64,000 nt of DNA from Phylloscopus collybita (GCA_027886175.1 JAJNNQ010000006.1:1-64000), one strand, 5' to 3'; shown: positions 37,892-51,925, counted from the stretch's first letter. A program made the numbers and translations. The notes: generated from the letters alone by a model not told the origin.

Positions 37892-40780
37892 TTGTTCTCT
37901 GATTTCAAGATTTCGTTCCCTTTCCTGAAAGGAAGACTTTCCTTTCAGGAAAGGGAACGAAATCTTGCGATTTTAATGAGCATTAATTGGGCAAGCTTCC
38001 GTCCATTTCCCTGCACTTCTGGCCACCCCATTCACTTTTATGGTTTTCGCTTGCTCTGGTCATTTTTCCAGGTTTTTTTTTTTCCCTTTCATTTCTTAGA
38101 CATCTTCTCCTATCTCTTGTTTTGCATGGCTTCCCTTATTTTAGGATTTAAATTGGAGTCTTTTTTGCTAAGTCTTGGCCTTTTTCAGTGGCCCTCAGTT
38201 CATCTCCGTCTCTTTGGTGGGAATCACTCCATTTCCAAATTTTCTCGGTTTTTTTCGCTTGCGCTGTTTTGGGTCATATCTCCTTTCCAGAGGGGTTGTT
38301 AGACTTTGTTCTCTGATTTCAAGATTTCGTTCCCTTTCCTGAAAGGAAGACTTTCCTTTCAGGAAAGGGAACGAAATCTTGCGATTTTAATGAGCATTAA
38401 TTGGGCAAGCTTCCGTCCATTTCCCTGCACTTCTGGCCACCCCATTCACTTTTATGGTTTTCGCTTGCTTTGGTCATTTTTCCAGGGGTTTTTTTTCCCT
38501 TTCATTTCTTAGACATCTTCTCCTATCTCTTGTTTTGCATGGCTTCCCTTCTTTTAGGATTTAAATTGGAGTCTTTTTTGCTAAGTCTTGGCCTTTTTCA
38601 GTGGCCCTCAGTTCATCTCCATCTCTTTGGTGGGAATCACTCCATTTCCAAATTTTCTCGGTTTTTTTCGCTTGCGCTGTTTTGGGTCATATCTCCTTTC
38701 CAGAGAGGTTGTTAGACTTTGTTCTCTGATTTCAAGATTTCGTTCCCTTTCCTGAAAGGAAGACTTTCCTTTCAGGAAAGGGAACGAAATCTTGCGATTT
38801 TAATGAGCATTAATTGGGCAAGCTTCCGTCCATTTCCCTGCACTTCTGGCCACCCCATTCACTTTTATGGTTTTCGCTTGCTTTGGTCATTTTTCCATGT
38901 TTTGTTTTTCCCTTTCATTTCTTAGACATCTTCTCCTATCTCTTGTTTTGCATGGCTTCCCTTCTTTTAGGATTTAAATTGGAGTCTTTTTTGGTCAGTC
39001 TTGGCCTTTTTCAGTGGCCCTCAGTTCATCTCCGTCTCTTTGGTGGGAATCACTCCATTTCCAAATTTTCTCGGTTTTTTTCGCTTGCGCTGTTTTGGGT
39101 CATATCTCCTTTCCAGAGGGGTTGTTAGACTTTGTTCTCTGATTTCAAGATTTCGTTCCCTTTCCTGAAAGGAAGACTTTCCTTTCAGGAAAGGGAACGA
39201 AATCTTGCGATTTTAATGAGCATTAATTGGACAAGCTTCCGTCCATTTCCCTGCACTTCTGGCCACCCCATTCACTTTTATGGTTTTCGCTTGCTTTGGT
39301 CATTTTTCCAGGGGTTTTTTTCCCTTTCATTTCTTAGACATCTTCTCCTATCTCTTGTTTTGCATGGCTTCCCTTCTTTTAGGATTTAAATTGGAGTCTT
39401 TTTTGCTAAGTCTTGGCCTTTTTCAGTGGCCCTCAGTTCATCTCCGTCTCTTTGGTGGGAATCACTCCATTTCCAAATTTTCTCGGTTTTTTTCGCTTGC
39501 GCTGTTTTGGGTCATATCTCCTTTCCAGAGGGGTTGTTAGACTTTGTTCTCTGATTTCAAGATTTCGTTCCCTTTCCTGAAAGGAAGACTTTCCTTTCAG
39601 GAAAGGGAACGAAATCTTGCGATTTTAATGAGCATTAATTGGGCAAGCTTCCGTCCATTTCCCTGCACTTCTGGCCACCCCATTCACTTTTATGGTTTTC
39701 GCTTGCTTTGGTCATTTTTCCAGGGGTTTTTTTCCCTTTCATTTCTTAGACATCTTCTCCTATCTCTTGTTTTGCATGGCTTCCCTTATTTTAGGATTTA
39801 AATTGGAGTCTTTTTTGCTAAGTCTTGGCCTTTTTCAGTGGCCCTCAGTTCATCTCCGTCTCTTTGGTGGGAATCACTCCATTTCCAAATTTTCTCGGTT
39901 TTTTTCGCTTGCGCTGTTTTGGGTCATATCTCCTTTCCAGAGGGGTTGTTAGACTTTGTTCTCTGATTTCAAGATTTCGTTCCCTTTCCTGAAAGGAAGA
40001 CTTTCCTTTCAGGAAAGGGAACGAAATCTTGCGATTTTAATGAGCATTAATTGGGCAAGCTTCCGTCCATTTCCCTGCACTTCTGGCCACCCCATTCACT
40101 TTTATGGTTTTCGCTTGCTTTGGTCATTTTTCCAGGGGTTTTTTTCCCTTTCATTTCTTAGACATCTTCTCCTATCTCTTGTTTTGCATGGCTTCCCTTC
40201 TTTTAGGATTTAAATTGGAGTCTTTTTTGCTAAGTCTTGGCCTTTTTCAGTGGCCCTCAGTTCATCTCCGTCTCTTTGGTGGGAATCACTCCATTTCCAA
40301 ATTTTCTCGGTTTTTTTCGCTTGCGCTGTTTTGGGTCATATCTCCTTTCCAGAGGGGTTGTTAGACTTTGTTCTCTGATTTCAAGATTTCGTTCCCTTTC
40401 CTGAAAGGAAGACTTTCCTTTCAGGAAAGGGAACGAAATCTTGCGATTTTAATGAGCATTAATTGGGCAAGCTTCCGTCCATTTCCCTGCACTTCTGGCC
40501 ACCCCATTCACTTTTATGGTTTTCGCTTGCTTTGGTCATTTTTCCAGGGGTTTGTTTTCCCTTTCATTTCTTAGACATCTTCTCCTATCTCTTGTTTTGC
40601 ATGGCTTCCCTTCTTTTAGGATTTAAATTGGAGTCATTTTTGGTCAGTCTTGGCCTTTTTCAGTGGCCCTCAATTCATCTCCGTCTCTTTGGTGGGAATC
40701 ACTCCATTTCCAAATTTTCTCGGTTTTTTTCGCTTGCGCTGTTTTGGGTCATATCTCCTTTCCAGAGGGGTTGTTAGACT
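37892..40780 (+). repeat. Seven-unit higher-order repeat, copy 1 (2889 bp)
   Basis: The units starting 37892, 38306, 38719, 39132, 39544, 39956 and 40368 form a series that is repeated immediately downstream at exactly +2889 bp for every unit. Diagnostic is ggacaagctt (A at 39231), found elsewhere only at 42120 and 46248. The series ends with the tcattttt/ggtcag/caattc variant. Confidence 0.9.
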
Positions 40781-43669
40781 TTGTTCTCTGATTTCAAGAT
40801 TTCGTTCCCTTTCCTGAAAGGAAGACTTTCCTTTCAGGAAAGGGAACGAAATCTTGCGATTTTAATGAGCATTAATTGGGCAAGCTTCCGTCCATTTCCC
40901 TGCACTTCTGGCCACCCCATTCACTTTTATGGTTTTCGCTTGCTCTGGTCATTTTTCCAGGTTTTTTTTTTTCCCTTTCATTTCTTAGACATCTTCTCCT
41001 ATCTCTTGTTTTGCATGGCTTCCCTTATTTTAGGATTTAAATTGGAGTCTTTTTTGCTAAGTCTTGGCCTTTTTCAGTGGCCCTCAGTTCATCTCCGTCT
41101 CTTTGGTGGGAATCACTCCATTTCCAAATTTTCTCGGTTTTTTTCGCTTGCGCTGTTTTGGGTCATATCTCCTTTCCAGAGGGGTTGTTAGACTTTGTTC
41201 TCTGATTTCAAGATTTCGTTCCCTTTCCTGAAAGGAAGACTTTCCTTTCAGGAAAGGGAACGAAATCTTGCGATTTTAATGAGCATTAATTGGGCAAGCT
41301 TCCGTCCATTTCCCTGCACTTCTGGCCACCCCATTCACTTTTATGGTTTTCGCTTGCTTTGGTCATTTTTCCAGGGGTTTTTTTTCCCTTTCATTTCTTA
41401 GACATCTTCTCCTATCTCTTGTTTTGCATGGCTTCCCTTCTTTTAGGATTTAAATTGGAGTCTTTTTTGCTAAGTCTTGGCCTTTTTCAGTGGCCCTCAG
41501 TTCATCTCCATCTCTTTGGTGGGAATCACTCCATTTCCAAATTTTCTCGGTTTTTTTCGCTTGCGCTGTTTTGGGTCATATCTCCTTTCCAGAGAGGTTG
41601 TTAGACTTTGTTCTCTGATTTCAAGATTTCGTTCCCTTTCCTGAAAGGAAGACTTTCCTTTCAGGAAAGGGAACGAAATCTTGCGATTTTAATGAGCATT
41701 AATTGGGCAAGCTTCCGTCCATTTCCCTGCACTTCTGGCCACCCCAATCACTTTTATGGTTTTCGCTTGCTTTGGTCATTTTTCCATGTTTTGTTTTTCC
41801 CTTTCATTTCTTAGACATCTTCTCCTATCTCTTGTTTTGCATGGCTTCCCTTCTTTTAGGATTTAAATTGGAGTCTTTTTTGGTCAGTCTTGGCCTTTTT
41901 CAGTGGCCCTCAGTTCATCTCCGTCTCTTTGGTGGGAATCACTCCATTTCCAAATTTTCTCGGTTTTTTTCGCTTGCGCTGTTTTGGGTCATATCTCCTT
42001 TCCAGAGGGGTTGTTAGACTTTGTTCTCTGATTTCAAGATTTCGTTCCCTTTCCTGAAAGGAAGACTTTCCTTTCAGGAAAGGGAACGAAATCTTGCGAT
42101 TTTAATGAGCATTAATTGGACAAGCTTCCGTCCATTTCCCTGCACTTCTGGCCACCCCATTCACTTTTATGGTTTTCGCTTGCTTTGGTCATTTTTCCAG
42201 GGGTTTTTTTCCCTTTCATTTCTTAGACATCTTCTCCTATCTCTTGTTTTGCATGGCTTCCCTTCTTTTAGGATTTAAATTGGAGTCTTTTTTGCTAAGT
42301 CTTGGCCTTTTTCAGTGGCCCTCAGTTCATCTCCGTCTCTTTGGTGGGAATCACTCCATTTCCAAATTTTCTCGGTTTTTTTCGCTTGCGCTGTTTTGGG
42401 TCATATCTCCTTTCCAGAGGGGTTGTTAGACTTTGTTCTCTGATTTCAAGATTTCGTTCCCTTTCCTGAAAGGAAGACTTTCCTTTCAGGAAAGGGAACG
42501 AAATCTTGCGATTTTAATGAGCATTAATTGGGCAAGCTTCCGTCCATTTCCCTGCACTTCTGGCCACCCCATTCACTTTTATGGTTTTCGCTTGCTTTGG
42601 TCATTTTTCCAGGGGTTTTTTTCCCTTTCATTTCTTAGACATCTTCTCCTATCTCTTGTTTTGCATGGCTTCCCTTATTTTAGGATTTAAATTGGAGTCT
42701 TTTTTGCTAAGTCTTGGCCTTTTTCAGTGGCCCTCAGTTCATCTCCGTCTCTTTGGTGGGAATCACTCCATTTCCAAATTTTCTCGGTTTTTTTCGCTTG
42801 CGCTGTTTTGGGTCATATCTCCTTTCCAGAGGGGTTGTTAGACTTTGTTCTCTGATTTCAAGATTTCGTTCCCTTTCCTGAAAGGAAGACTTTCCTTTCA
42901 GGAAAGGGAACGAAATCTTGCGATTTTAATGAGCATTAATTGGGCAAGCTTCCGTCCATTTCCCTGCACTTCTGGCCACCCCATTCACTTTTATGGTTTT
43001 CGCTTGCTTTGGTCATTTTTCCAGGGGTTTTTTTCCCTTTCATTTCTTAGACATCTTCTCCTATCTCTTGTTTTGCATGGCTTCCCTTCTTTTAGGATTT
43101 AAATTGGAGTCTTTTTTGCTAAGTCTTGGCCTTTTTCAGTGGCCCTCAGTTCATCTCCGTCTCTTTGGTGGGAATCACTCCATTTCCAAATTTTCTCGGT
43201 TTTTTTCGCTTGCGCTGTTTTGGGTCATATCTCCTTTCCAGAGGGGTTGTTAGACTTTGTTCTCTGATTTCAAGATTTCGTTCCCTTTCCTGAAAGGAAG
43301 ACTTTCCTTTCAGGAAAGGGAACGAAATCTTGCGATTTTAATGAGCATTAATTGGGCAAGCTTCCGTCCATTTCCCTGCACTTCTGGCCACCCCATTCAC
43401 TTTTATGGTTTTCGCTTGCTTTGGTCATTTTTCCAGGGGTTTGTTTTCCCTTTCATTTCTTAGACATCTTCTCCTATCTCTTGTTTTGCATGGCTTCCCT
43501 TCTTTTAGGATTTAAATTGGAGTCATTTTTGGTCAGTCTTGGCCTTTTTCAGTGGCCCTCAATTCATCTCCGTCTCTTTGGTGGGAATCACTCCATTTCC
43601 AAATTTTCTCGGTTTTTTTCGCTTGCGCTGTTTTGGGTCATATCTCCTTTCCAGAGGGGTTGTTAGACT
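40781..43669 (+). repeat. Seven-unit higher-order repeat, copy 2 (2889 bp)
   Basis: This directly follows copy 1 with all seven unit lengths conserved. The only difference I noticed is T to A at 41747 (ccccaatcac), a marker that also occurs at 25640 and 50826. Such near identity implies a recent tandem duplication. Confidence 0.9.
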
Positions 43670-44907
43670 TTGTTCTCTGATTTCAAGATTTCGTTCCCTT
43701 TCCTGAAAGGAAGACTTTCCTTTCAGGAAAGGGAACGAAATCTTGCGATTTTAATGAGCATTAATTGGGCAAGCTTCCGTCCATTTCCCTGCACTTCTGG
43801 CCACCCCATTCACTTTTATGGTTTTCGCTTGCTTTGGTCATTTTTCCATGTTTTGTTTTTCCCTTTCATTTCTTAGACATCTTCTCCTATCTCTTGTTTT
43901 GCATGGCTTCCCTTCTTTTAGGATTTAAATTGGAGTCTTTTTTGGTCAGTCTTGGCCTTTTTCAGTGGCCCTCAGTTCATCTCCGTCTCTTTGGTGGGAA
44001 TCACTCCATTTCCAAATTTTCTCGGTTTTTTTCGCTTGCGCTGTTTTGGGTCATATCTCCTTTCCAGAGGGGTTGTTAGACTTTGTTCTCTGATTTCAAG
44101 ATTTCGTTCCCTTTCCTGAAAGGAAGACTTTCCTTTCAGGAAAGGGAACGAAATCTTGCGATTTTAATGAGCATTAATTGGGCAAGCTTCCGTCCATTTC
44201 CCTGCACTTCTGGCCACCCCATTCACTTTTATGGTTTTCGCTTGCTTTGGTCATTTTTCCAGGGGTTTTTTTCCCTTTCATTTCTTAGACATCTTCTCCT
44301 ATCTCTTGTTTTGCATGGCTTCCCTTCTTTTAGGATTTAAATTGGAGTCTTTTTTGCTAAGTCTTGGCCTTTTTCAGTGGCCCTCAGTTCATCTCCGTCT
44401 CTTTGGTGGGAATCACTCCATTTCCAAATTTTCTCGGTTTTTTTCGCTTGCGCTGTTTTGGGTCATATCTCCTTTCCAGAGGGGTTGTTAGACTTTGTTC
44501 TCTGATTTCAAGATTTCGTTCCCTTTCCTGAAAGGAAGACTTTCCTTTCAGGAAAGGGAACGAAATCTTGCGATTTTAATGAGCATTAATTGGGCAAGCT
44601 TCCGTCCATTTCCCTGCACTTCTGGCCACCCCATTCACTTTTATGGTTTTCGCTTGCTTTGGTCATTTTTCCAGGGTTTTTTTTCCCCTTTCATTTCTTA
44701 GACATCTTCTCCTATCTCTTGTTTTGCATGGCTTCCCTTCTTTTAGGATTTAAATTGGAGTCTTTTTTGCTAAGTCTTGGCCTTTTTCAGTGGCCCTCAG
44801 TTCATCTCCGTCTCTTTGGTGGGAATCACTCCATTTCCAAATTTTCTCGGTTTTTTTCGCTTGCGCTGTTTTGGGTCATATCTCCTTTCCAGAGGGGTTG
44901 TTAGACT

Positions 44908-46972
44908 TTGTTCTCTGATTTCAAGATTTCGTTCCCTTTCCTGAAAGGAAGACTTTCCTTTCAGGAAAGGGAACGAAATCTTGCGATTTTAATGAGCATT
45001 AATTGGGCAAGCTTCCGTCCATTTCCCTGCACTTCTGGCCACCCCATTCACTTTTATGGTTTTCGCTTGCTCTGGTCATTTTTCCAGGTTTTTTTTTTTC
45101 CCTTTCATTTCTTAGACATCTTCTCCTATCTCTTGTTTTGCATGGCTTCCCTTATTTTAGGATTTAAATTGGAGTCTTTTTTGCTAAGTCTTGGCCTTTT
45201 TCAGTGGCCCTCAGTTCATCTCCGTCTCTTTGGTGGGAATCACTCCATTTCCAAATTTTCTCGGTTTTTTTCGCTTGCGCTGTTTTGGGTCATATCTCCT
45301 TTCCAGAGGGGTTGTTAGACTTTGTTCTCTGATTTCAAGATTTCGTTCCCTTTCCTGAAAGGAAGACTTTCCTTTCAGGAAAGGGAACGAAATCTTGCGA
45401 TTTTAATGAGCATTAATTGGGCAAGCTTCCGTCCATTTCCCTGCACTTCTGGCCACCCCATTCACTTTTATGGTTTTCGCTTGCTTTGGTCATTTTTCCA
45501 GGGGTTTTTTTTTCCCTTTCATTTCTTAGACATCTTCTCCTATCTCTTGTTTTGCATGGCTTCCCTTCTTTTAGGATTTAAATTGGAGTCTTTTTTGCTA
45601 AGTCTTGGCCTTTTTCAGTGGCCCTCAGTTCATCTCCATCTCTTTGGTGGGAATCACTCCATTTCCAAATTTTCTCGGTTTTTTTCGCTTGCGCTGTTTT
45701 GGGTCATATCTCCTTTCCAGAGAGGTTGTTAGACTTTGTTCTCTGATTTCAAGATTTCGTTCCCTTTCCTGAAAGGAAGACTTTCCTTTCAGGAAAGGGA
45801 ACGAAATCTTGCGATTTTAATGAGCATTAATTGGGCAAGCTTCCGTCCATTTCCCTGCACTTCTGGCCACCCCATTCACTTTTATGGTTTTCGCTTGCTT
45901 TGGTCATTTTTCCATGTTTTGTTTTTCCCTTTCATTTCTTAGACATCTTCTCCTATCTCTTGTTTTGCATGGCTTCCCTTCTTTTAGGATTTAAATTGGA
46001 GTCTTTTTTGGTCAGTCTTGGCCTTTTTCAGTGGCCCTCAGTTCATCTCCGTCTCTTTGGTGGGAATCACTCCATTTCCAAATTTTCTCGGTTTTTTTCG
46101 CTTGCGCTGTTTTGGGTCATATCTCCTTTCCAGAGGGGTTGTTAGACTTTGTTCTCTGATTTCAAGATTTCGTTCCCTTTCCTGAAAGGAAGACTTTCCT
46201 TTCAGGAAAGGGAACGAAATCTTGCGATTTTAATGAGCATTAATTGGACAAGCTTCCGTCCATTTCCCTGCACTTCTGGCCACCCCATTCACTTTTATGG
46301 TTTTCGCTTGCTTTGGTCATTTTTCCAGGGGTTTTTTTCCCTTTCATTTCTTAGACATCTTCTCCTATCTCTTGTTTTGCATGGCTTCCCTTCTTTTAGG
46401 ATTTAAATTGGAGTCTTTTTTGCTAAGTCTTGGCCTTTTTCAGTGGCCCTCAGTTCATCTCCGTCTCTTTGGTGGGAATCACTCCATTTCCAAATTTTCT
46501 CGGTTTTTTTCGCTTGCGCTGTTTTGGGTCATATCTCCTTTCCAGAGGGGTTGTTAGACTTTGTTCTCTGATTTCAAGATTTCGTTCCCTTTCCTGAAAG
46601 GAAGACTTTCCTTTCAGGAAAGGGAACGAAATCTTGCGATTTTAATGAGCATTAATTGGGCAAGCTTCCGTCCATTTCCCTGCACTTCTGGCCACCCCAT
46701 TCACTTTTATGGTTTTCGCTTGCTTTGGTCATTTTTCCAGGGGTTTTTTTCCCTTTCATTTCTTAGACATCTTCTCCTATCTCTTGTTTTGCATGGCTTC
46801 CCTTATTTTAGGATTTAAATTGGAGTCTTTTTTGCTAAGTCTTGGCCTTTTTCAGTGGCCCTCAGTTCATCTCCGTCTCTTTGGTGGGAATCACTCCATT
46901 TCCAAATTTTCTCGGTTTTTTTCGCTTGCGCTGTTTTGGGTCATATCTCCTTTCCAGAGGGGTTGTTAGACT
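44908..46972 (+). repeat. Truncated third copy of the seven-unit series (5 units)
   Basis: The units at 44908, 45322, 45736, 46149 and 46561 match the first five of the seven-unit series, including the rare ggacaagctt marker at 46248. The second unit is one T longer than its partners. The series then switches to a different variant at 46973. Confidence 0.8.
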
Positions 46973-47386
46973 TTGTTCTCTGATTTCAAGATTTCGTTCC
47001 CTTTCCTGAAAGGAAGACTTTCCTTTCAGGAAAGGGAACGAAATCTTGCGATTTTAATGAGCATTAATTGGGCAAGCTTCCGTCCATTTCCCTGCACTTC
47101 TGGCCACCCCATTCACTTTTATGGTTTTCGCTTGCTCTGGTCATTTTTCCAGGTTTTTTTTTTTCCCTTTCATTTCTTAGACATCTTCTCCTATCTCTTG
47201 TTTTGCATGGCTTCCCTTATTTTAGGATTTAAATTGGAGTCTTTTTTGCTAAGTCTTGGCCTTTTTCAGTGGCCCTCAGTTCATCTCCGTCTCTTTGGTG
47301 GGAATCACTCCATTTCCAAATTTTCTCGGTTTTTTTCGCTTGCGCTGTTTTGGCTCATATCTCCTTTCCAGAGGGGTTGTTAGACT

Positions 47387-49448
47387 TTGTTCTCTGATTT
47401 CAAGATTTCGTTCCCTTTCCTGAAAGGAAGACTTTCCTTTCAGGAAAGGGAACGAAATCTTGCGATTTTAATGAGCATTAATTGGGCAAGCTTCCGTCCA
47501 TTTCCCTGCACTTCTGGCCACCCCATTCACTTTTATGGTTTTCGCTTGCTTTGGTCATTTTTCCAGGGGTTTTTTTTCCCTTTCATTTCTTAGACATCTT
47601 CTCCTATCTCTTGTTTTGCATGGCTTCCCTTCTTTTAGGATTTAAATTGGAGTCTTTTTTGCTAAGTCTTGGCCTTTTTCAGTGGCCCTCAGTTCATCTC
47701 CATCTCTTTGGTGGGAATCACTCCATTTCCAAATTTTCTCGGTTTTTTTCGCTTGCGCTGTTTTGGGTCATATCTCCTTTCCAGAGAGGTTGTTAGACTT
47801 TGTTCTCTGATTTCAAGATTTCGTTCCCTTTCCTGAAAGGAAGACTTTCCTTTCAGGAAAGGGAACGAAATCTTGCGATTTTAATGAGCATTAATTGGGC
47901 AAGCTTCCGTCCATTTCCCTGCACTTCTGGCCACCCCATTCACTTTTATGGTTTTCGCTTGCTTTGGTCATTTTTCCATGTTTTGTTTTTCCCTTTCATT
48001 TCTTAGACATCTTCTCCTATCTCTTGTTTTGCATGGCTTCCCTTCTTTTAGGATTTAAATTGGAGTCTTTTTTGGTCAGTCTTGGCCTTTTTCAGTGGCC
48101 CTCAGTTCATCTCCGTCTCTTTGGTGGGAATCACTCCATTTCCAAATTTTCTCGGTTTTTTTCGCTTGCGCTGTTTTGGGTCATATCTCCTTTCCAGAGG
48201 GGTTGTTAGACTTTGTTCTCTGATTTCAAGATTTCGTTCCCTTTCCTGAAAGGAAGACTTTCCTTTCAGGAAAGGGAACGAAATCTTGCGATTTTAATGA
48301 GCATTAATTGGGCAAGCTTCCGTCCATTTCCCTGCACTTCTGGCCACCCCATTCACTTTTATGGTTTTCGCTTGCTTTGGTCATTTTTCCAGGGGTTTTT
48401 TTCCCTTTCATTTCTTAGACATCTTCTCCTATCTCTTGTTTTGCATGGCTTCCCTTCTTTTAGGATTTAAATTGGAGTCTTTTTTGCTAAGTCTTGGCCT
48501 TTTTCAGTGGCCCTCAGTTCATCTCCGTCTCTTTGGTGGGAATCACTCCATTTCCAAATTTTCTCGGTTTTTTTCGCTTGCGCTGTTTTGGGTCATATCT
48601 CCTTTCCAGAGGGGTTGTTAGACTTTGTTCTCTGATTTCAAGATTTCGTTCCCTTTCCTGAAAGGAAGACTTTCCTTTCAGGAAAGGGAACGAAATCTTG
48701 CGATTTTAATGAGCATTAATTGGGCAAGCTTCCGTCCATTTCCCTGCACTTCTGGCCACCCCATTCACTTTTATGGTTTTCGCTTGCTTTGGTCATTTTT
48801 CCAGGGGTTTTTTTCCCTTTCATTTCTTAGACATCTTCTCCTATCTCTTGTTTTGCATGGCTTCCCTTATTTTAGGATTTAAATTGGAGTCTTTTTTGCT
48901 AAGTCTTGGCCTTTTTCAGTGGCCCTCAGTTCATCTCCGTCTCTTTGGTGGGAATCACTCCATTTCCAAATTTTCTCGGTTTTTTTCGCTTGCGCTGTTT
49001 TGGGTCATATCTCCTTTCCAGAGGGGTTGTTAGACTTTGTTCTCTGATTTCAAGATTTCGTTCCCTTTCCTGAAAGGAAGACTTTCCTTTCAGGAAAGGG
49101 AACGAAATCTTGCGATTTTAATGAGCATTAATTGGGCAAGCTTCCGTCCATTTCCCTGCACTTCTGGCCACCCCATTCACTTTTATGGTTTTCGCTTGCT
49201 TTGGTCATTTTTCCAGGGGTTTTTTTCCCTTTCATTTCTTAGACATCTTCTCCTATCTCTTGTTTTGCATGGCTTCCCTTCTTTTAGGATTTAAATTGGA
49301 GTCTTTTTTGCTAAGTCTTGGCCTTTTTCAGTGGCCCTCAGTTCATCTCCGTCTCTTTGGTGGGAATCACTCCATTTCCAAATTTTCTCGGTTTTTTTCG
49401 CTTGCGCTGTTTTGGGTCATATCTCCTTTCCAGAGGGGTTGTTAGACT
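47387..49448 (+). repeat. Fourth, older copy of the series (5 units, without the rare marker)
   Basis: The units at 47387, 47800, 48213, 48625 and 49037 match those at 38306 to 39956 in T-tract class and substitution sites, at a constant offset of 9081 bp. They lack the ggacaagctt change, so they probably branched off before it arose, or were converted back. Confidence 0.75.
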
Positions 49449-51925
49449 TTGTTCTCTGATTTCAAGATTTCGTTCCCTTTCCTGAAAGGAAGACTTTCCT
49501 TTCAGGAAAGGGAACGAAATCTTGCGATTTTAATGAGCATTAATTGGGCAAGCTTCCGTCCATTTCCCTGCACTTCTGGCCACCCCATTCACTTTTATGG
49601 TTTTCGCTTGCTTTGGTCATTTTTCCAGGGGTTTGTTTTCCCTTTCATTTCTTAGACATCTTCTCCTATCTCTTGTTTTGCATGGCTTCCCTTATTTTAG
49701 GATTTAAATTGGAGTCTTTTTTGCTAAGTCTTGGCCTTTTTCAGTGGCCCTCAGTTCATCTCCGTCTCTTTGGTGGGAATCACTCCATTTCCAAATTTTC
49801 TCGGTTTTTTTCGCTTGCGCTGTTTTGGGTCATATCTCCTTTCCAGAGGGGTTGTTAGACTTTGTTCTCTGATTTCAAGATTTCGTTCCCTTTCCTGAAA
49901 GGAAGACTTTCCTTTCAGGAAAGGGAACGAAATCTTGCGATTTTAATGAGCATTAATTGGGCAAGCTTCCGTCCATTTCCCTGCACTTCTGGCCACCCCA
50001 TTCACTTTTATGGTTTTCGCTTGCTTTGGTCATTTTTCCATGTTTTGTTTTTCCCTTTCATTTCTTAGACATCTTCTCCTATCTCTTGTTTTGCATGGCT
50101 TCCCTTCTTTTAGGATTTAAATTGGAGTCTTTTTTGGTCAGTCTTGGCCTTTTTCAGTGGCCCTCAGTTCATCTCCGTCTCTTTGGTGGGAATCACTCCA
50201 TTTCCAAATTTTCTCGGTTTTTTTCGCTTGCGCTGTTTTGGGTCATATCTCCTTTCCAGAGGGGTTGTTAGACTTTGTTCTCTGATTTCAAGATTTCGTT
50301 CCCTTTCCTGAAAGGAAGACTTTCCTTTCAGGAAAGGGAACGAAATCTTGCGATTTTAATGAGCATTAATTGGGCAAGCTTCCGTCCATTTCCCTGCACT
50401 TCTGGCCACCCCATTCACTTTTATGGTTTTCGCTTGCTTTGGTCATTTTTCCAGGGGTTTTTTTCCCTTTCATTTCTTAGACATCTTCTCCTATCTCTTG
50501 TTTTGCATGGCTTCCCTTCTTTTAGGATTTAAATTGGAGTCTTTTTTGCTAAGTCTTGGCCTTTTTCAGTGGCCCTCAGTTCATCTCCGTCTCTTTGGTG
50601 GGAATCACTCCATTTCCAAATTTTCTCGGTTTTTTTCGCTTGCGCTGTTTTGGGTCATATCTCCTTTCCAGAGGGGTTGTTAGACTTTGTTCTCTGATTT
50701 CAAGATTTCGTTCCCTTTCCTGAAAGGAAGACTTTCCTTTCAGGAAAGGGAACGAAATCTTGCGATTTTAATGAGCATTAATTGGGCAAGCTTCCGTCCA
50801 TTTCCCTGCACTTCTGGCCACCCCAATCACTTTTATGGTTTTCGCTTGCTTTGGTCATTTTTCCATGGTTTTTTTTTTCCCTTTCATTTCTTAGACATCT
50901 TCTCCTATCTCTTGTTTTGCATGGCTTCCCTTATTTTAGGATTTAAATTGGAGTCTTTTTTGCTAAGTCTTGGCCTTTTTCAGTGGCCCTCAGTTCATCT
51001 CCGTCTCTTTGGTGGGAATCACTCCATTTCCAAATTTTCTCGGTTTTTTTCGCTTGCGCTGTTTTGGCTCATATCTCCTTTCCAGAGGGGTTGTTAGACT
51101 TTGTTCTCTGATTTCAAGATTTCGTTCCCTTTCCTGAAAGGAAGACTTTCCTTTCAGGAAAGGGAACGAAATCTTGCGATTTTAATGAGCATTAATTGGG
51201 CAAGCTTCCGTCCATTTCCCTGCACTTCTGGCCACCCCATTCACTTTTATGGTTTTCGCTTGCTTTGGTCATTTTTGCAGGGGTTTTTTTTCCCTTTCAT
51301 TTCTTAGACATCTTCTCCTATCTCTTGTTTTGCATGGCTTCCCTTCTTTTAGGATTTAAATTGGAGTCATTTTTGGTCAGTCTTGGCCTTTTTCAGTGGC
51401 CCTCAATTCATCTCCGTCTCTTTGGTGGGAATCACTCCATTTCCAAATTTTCTCGGTTTTTTTCGCTTGCGCTGTTTTGGGTCATATCTCCTTTCCAGAG
51501 GGGTTGTTAGACTTTGTTCTCTGATTTCAAGATTTCGTTCCCTTTCCTGAAAGGAAGACTTTCCTTTCAGGAAAGGGAACGAAATCTTGCGATTTTAATG
51601 AGCATTAATTGGGCAAGCTTCCGTCCATTTCCCTGCACTTCTGGCCACCCCATTCACTTTTATGGTTTTCGCTTGCTTTGGTCATTTTTCCATGTTTTTT
51701 TTTCCCTTTCATTTCTTAGACATCTTCTCCTATCTCTTGTTTTGCATGGCTTCCCTTCTTTTAGGATTTAAATTGGAGTCTTTTTTGCTAAGTCTTGGCC
51801 TTTTTCAGTGGCCCTCAGTTCATCTCCGTCTCTTTGGTGGGAATCACTCCATTTCCAAATTTTCTCGGTTTTTTTCGCTTGCGCTGTTTTGGGTCATATC
51901 TCCTTTCCAGAGGGGTTGTTAGACT
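49037..51925 (+). repeat. Seven-unit block duplicated 25 kb away (second copy)
   Basis: This is the partner of 23851-26739. Similarity stops on the right at 51926, where the next unit has a private gacttttttctc (G to T at 51928) and a different T-tract class. It overlaps the end of the older seven-unit series at its first unit. Confidence 0.85.
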
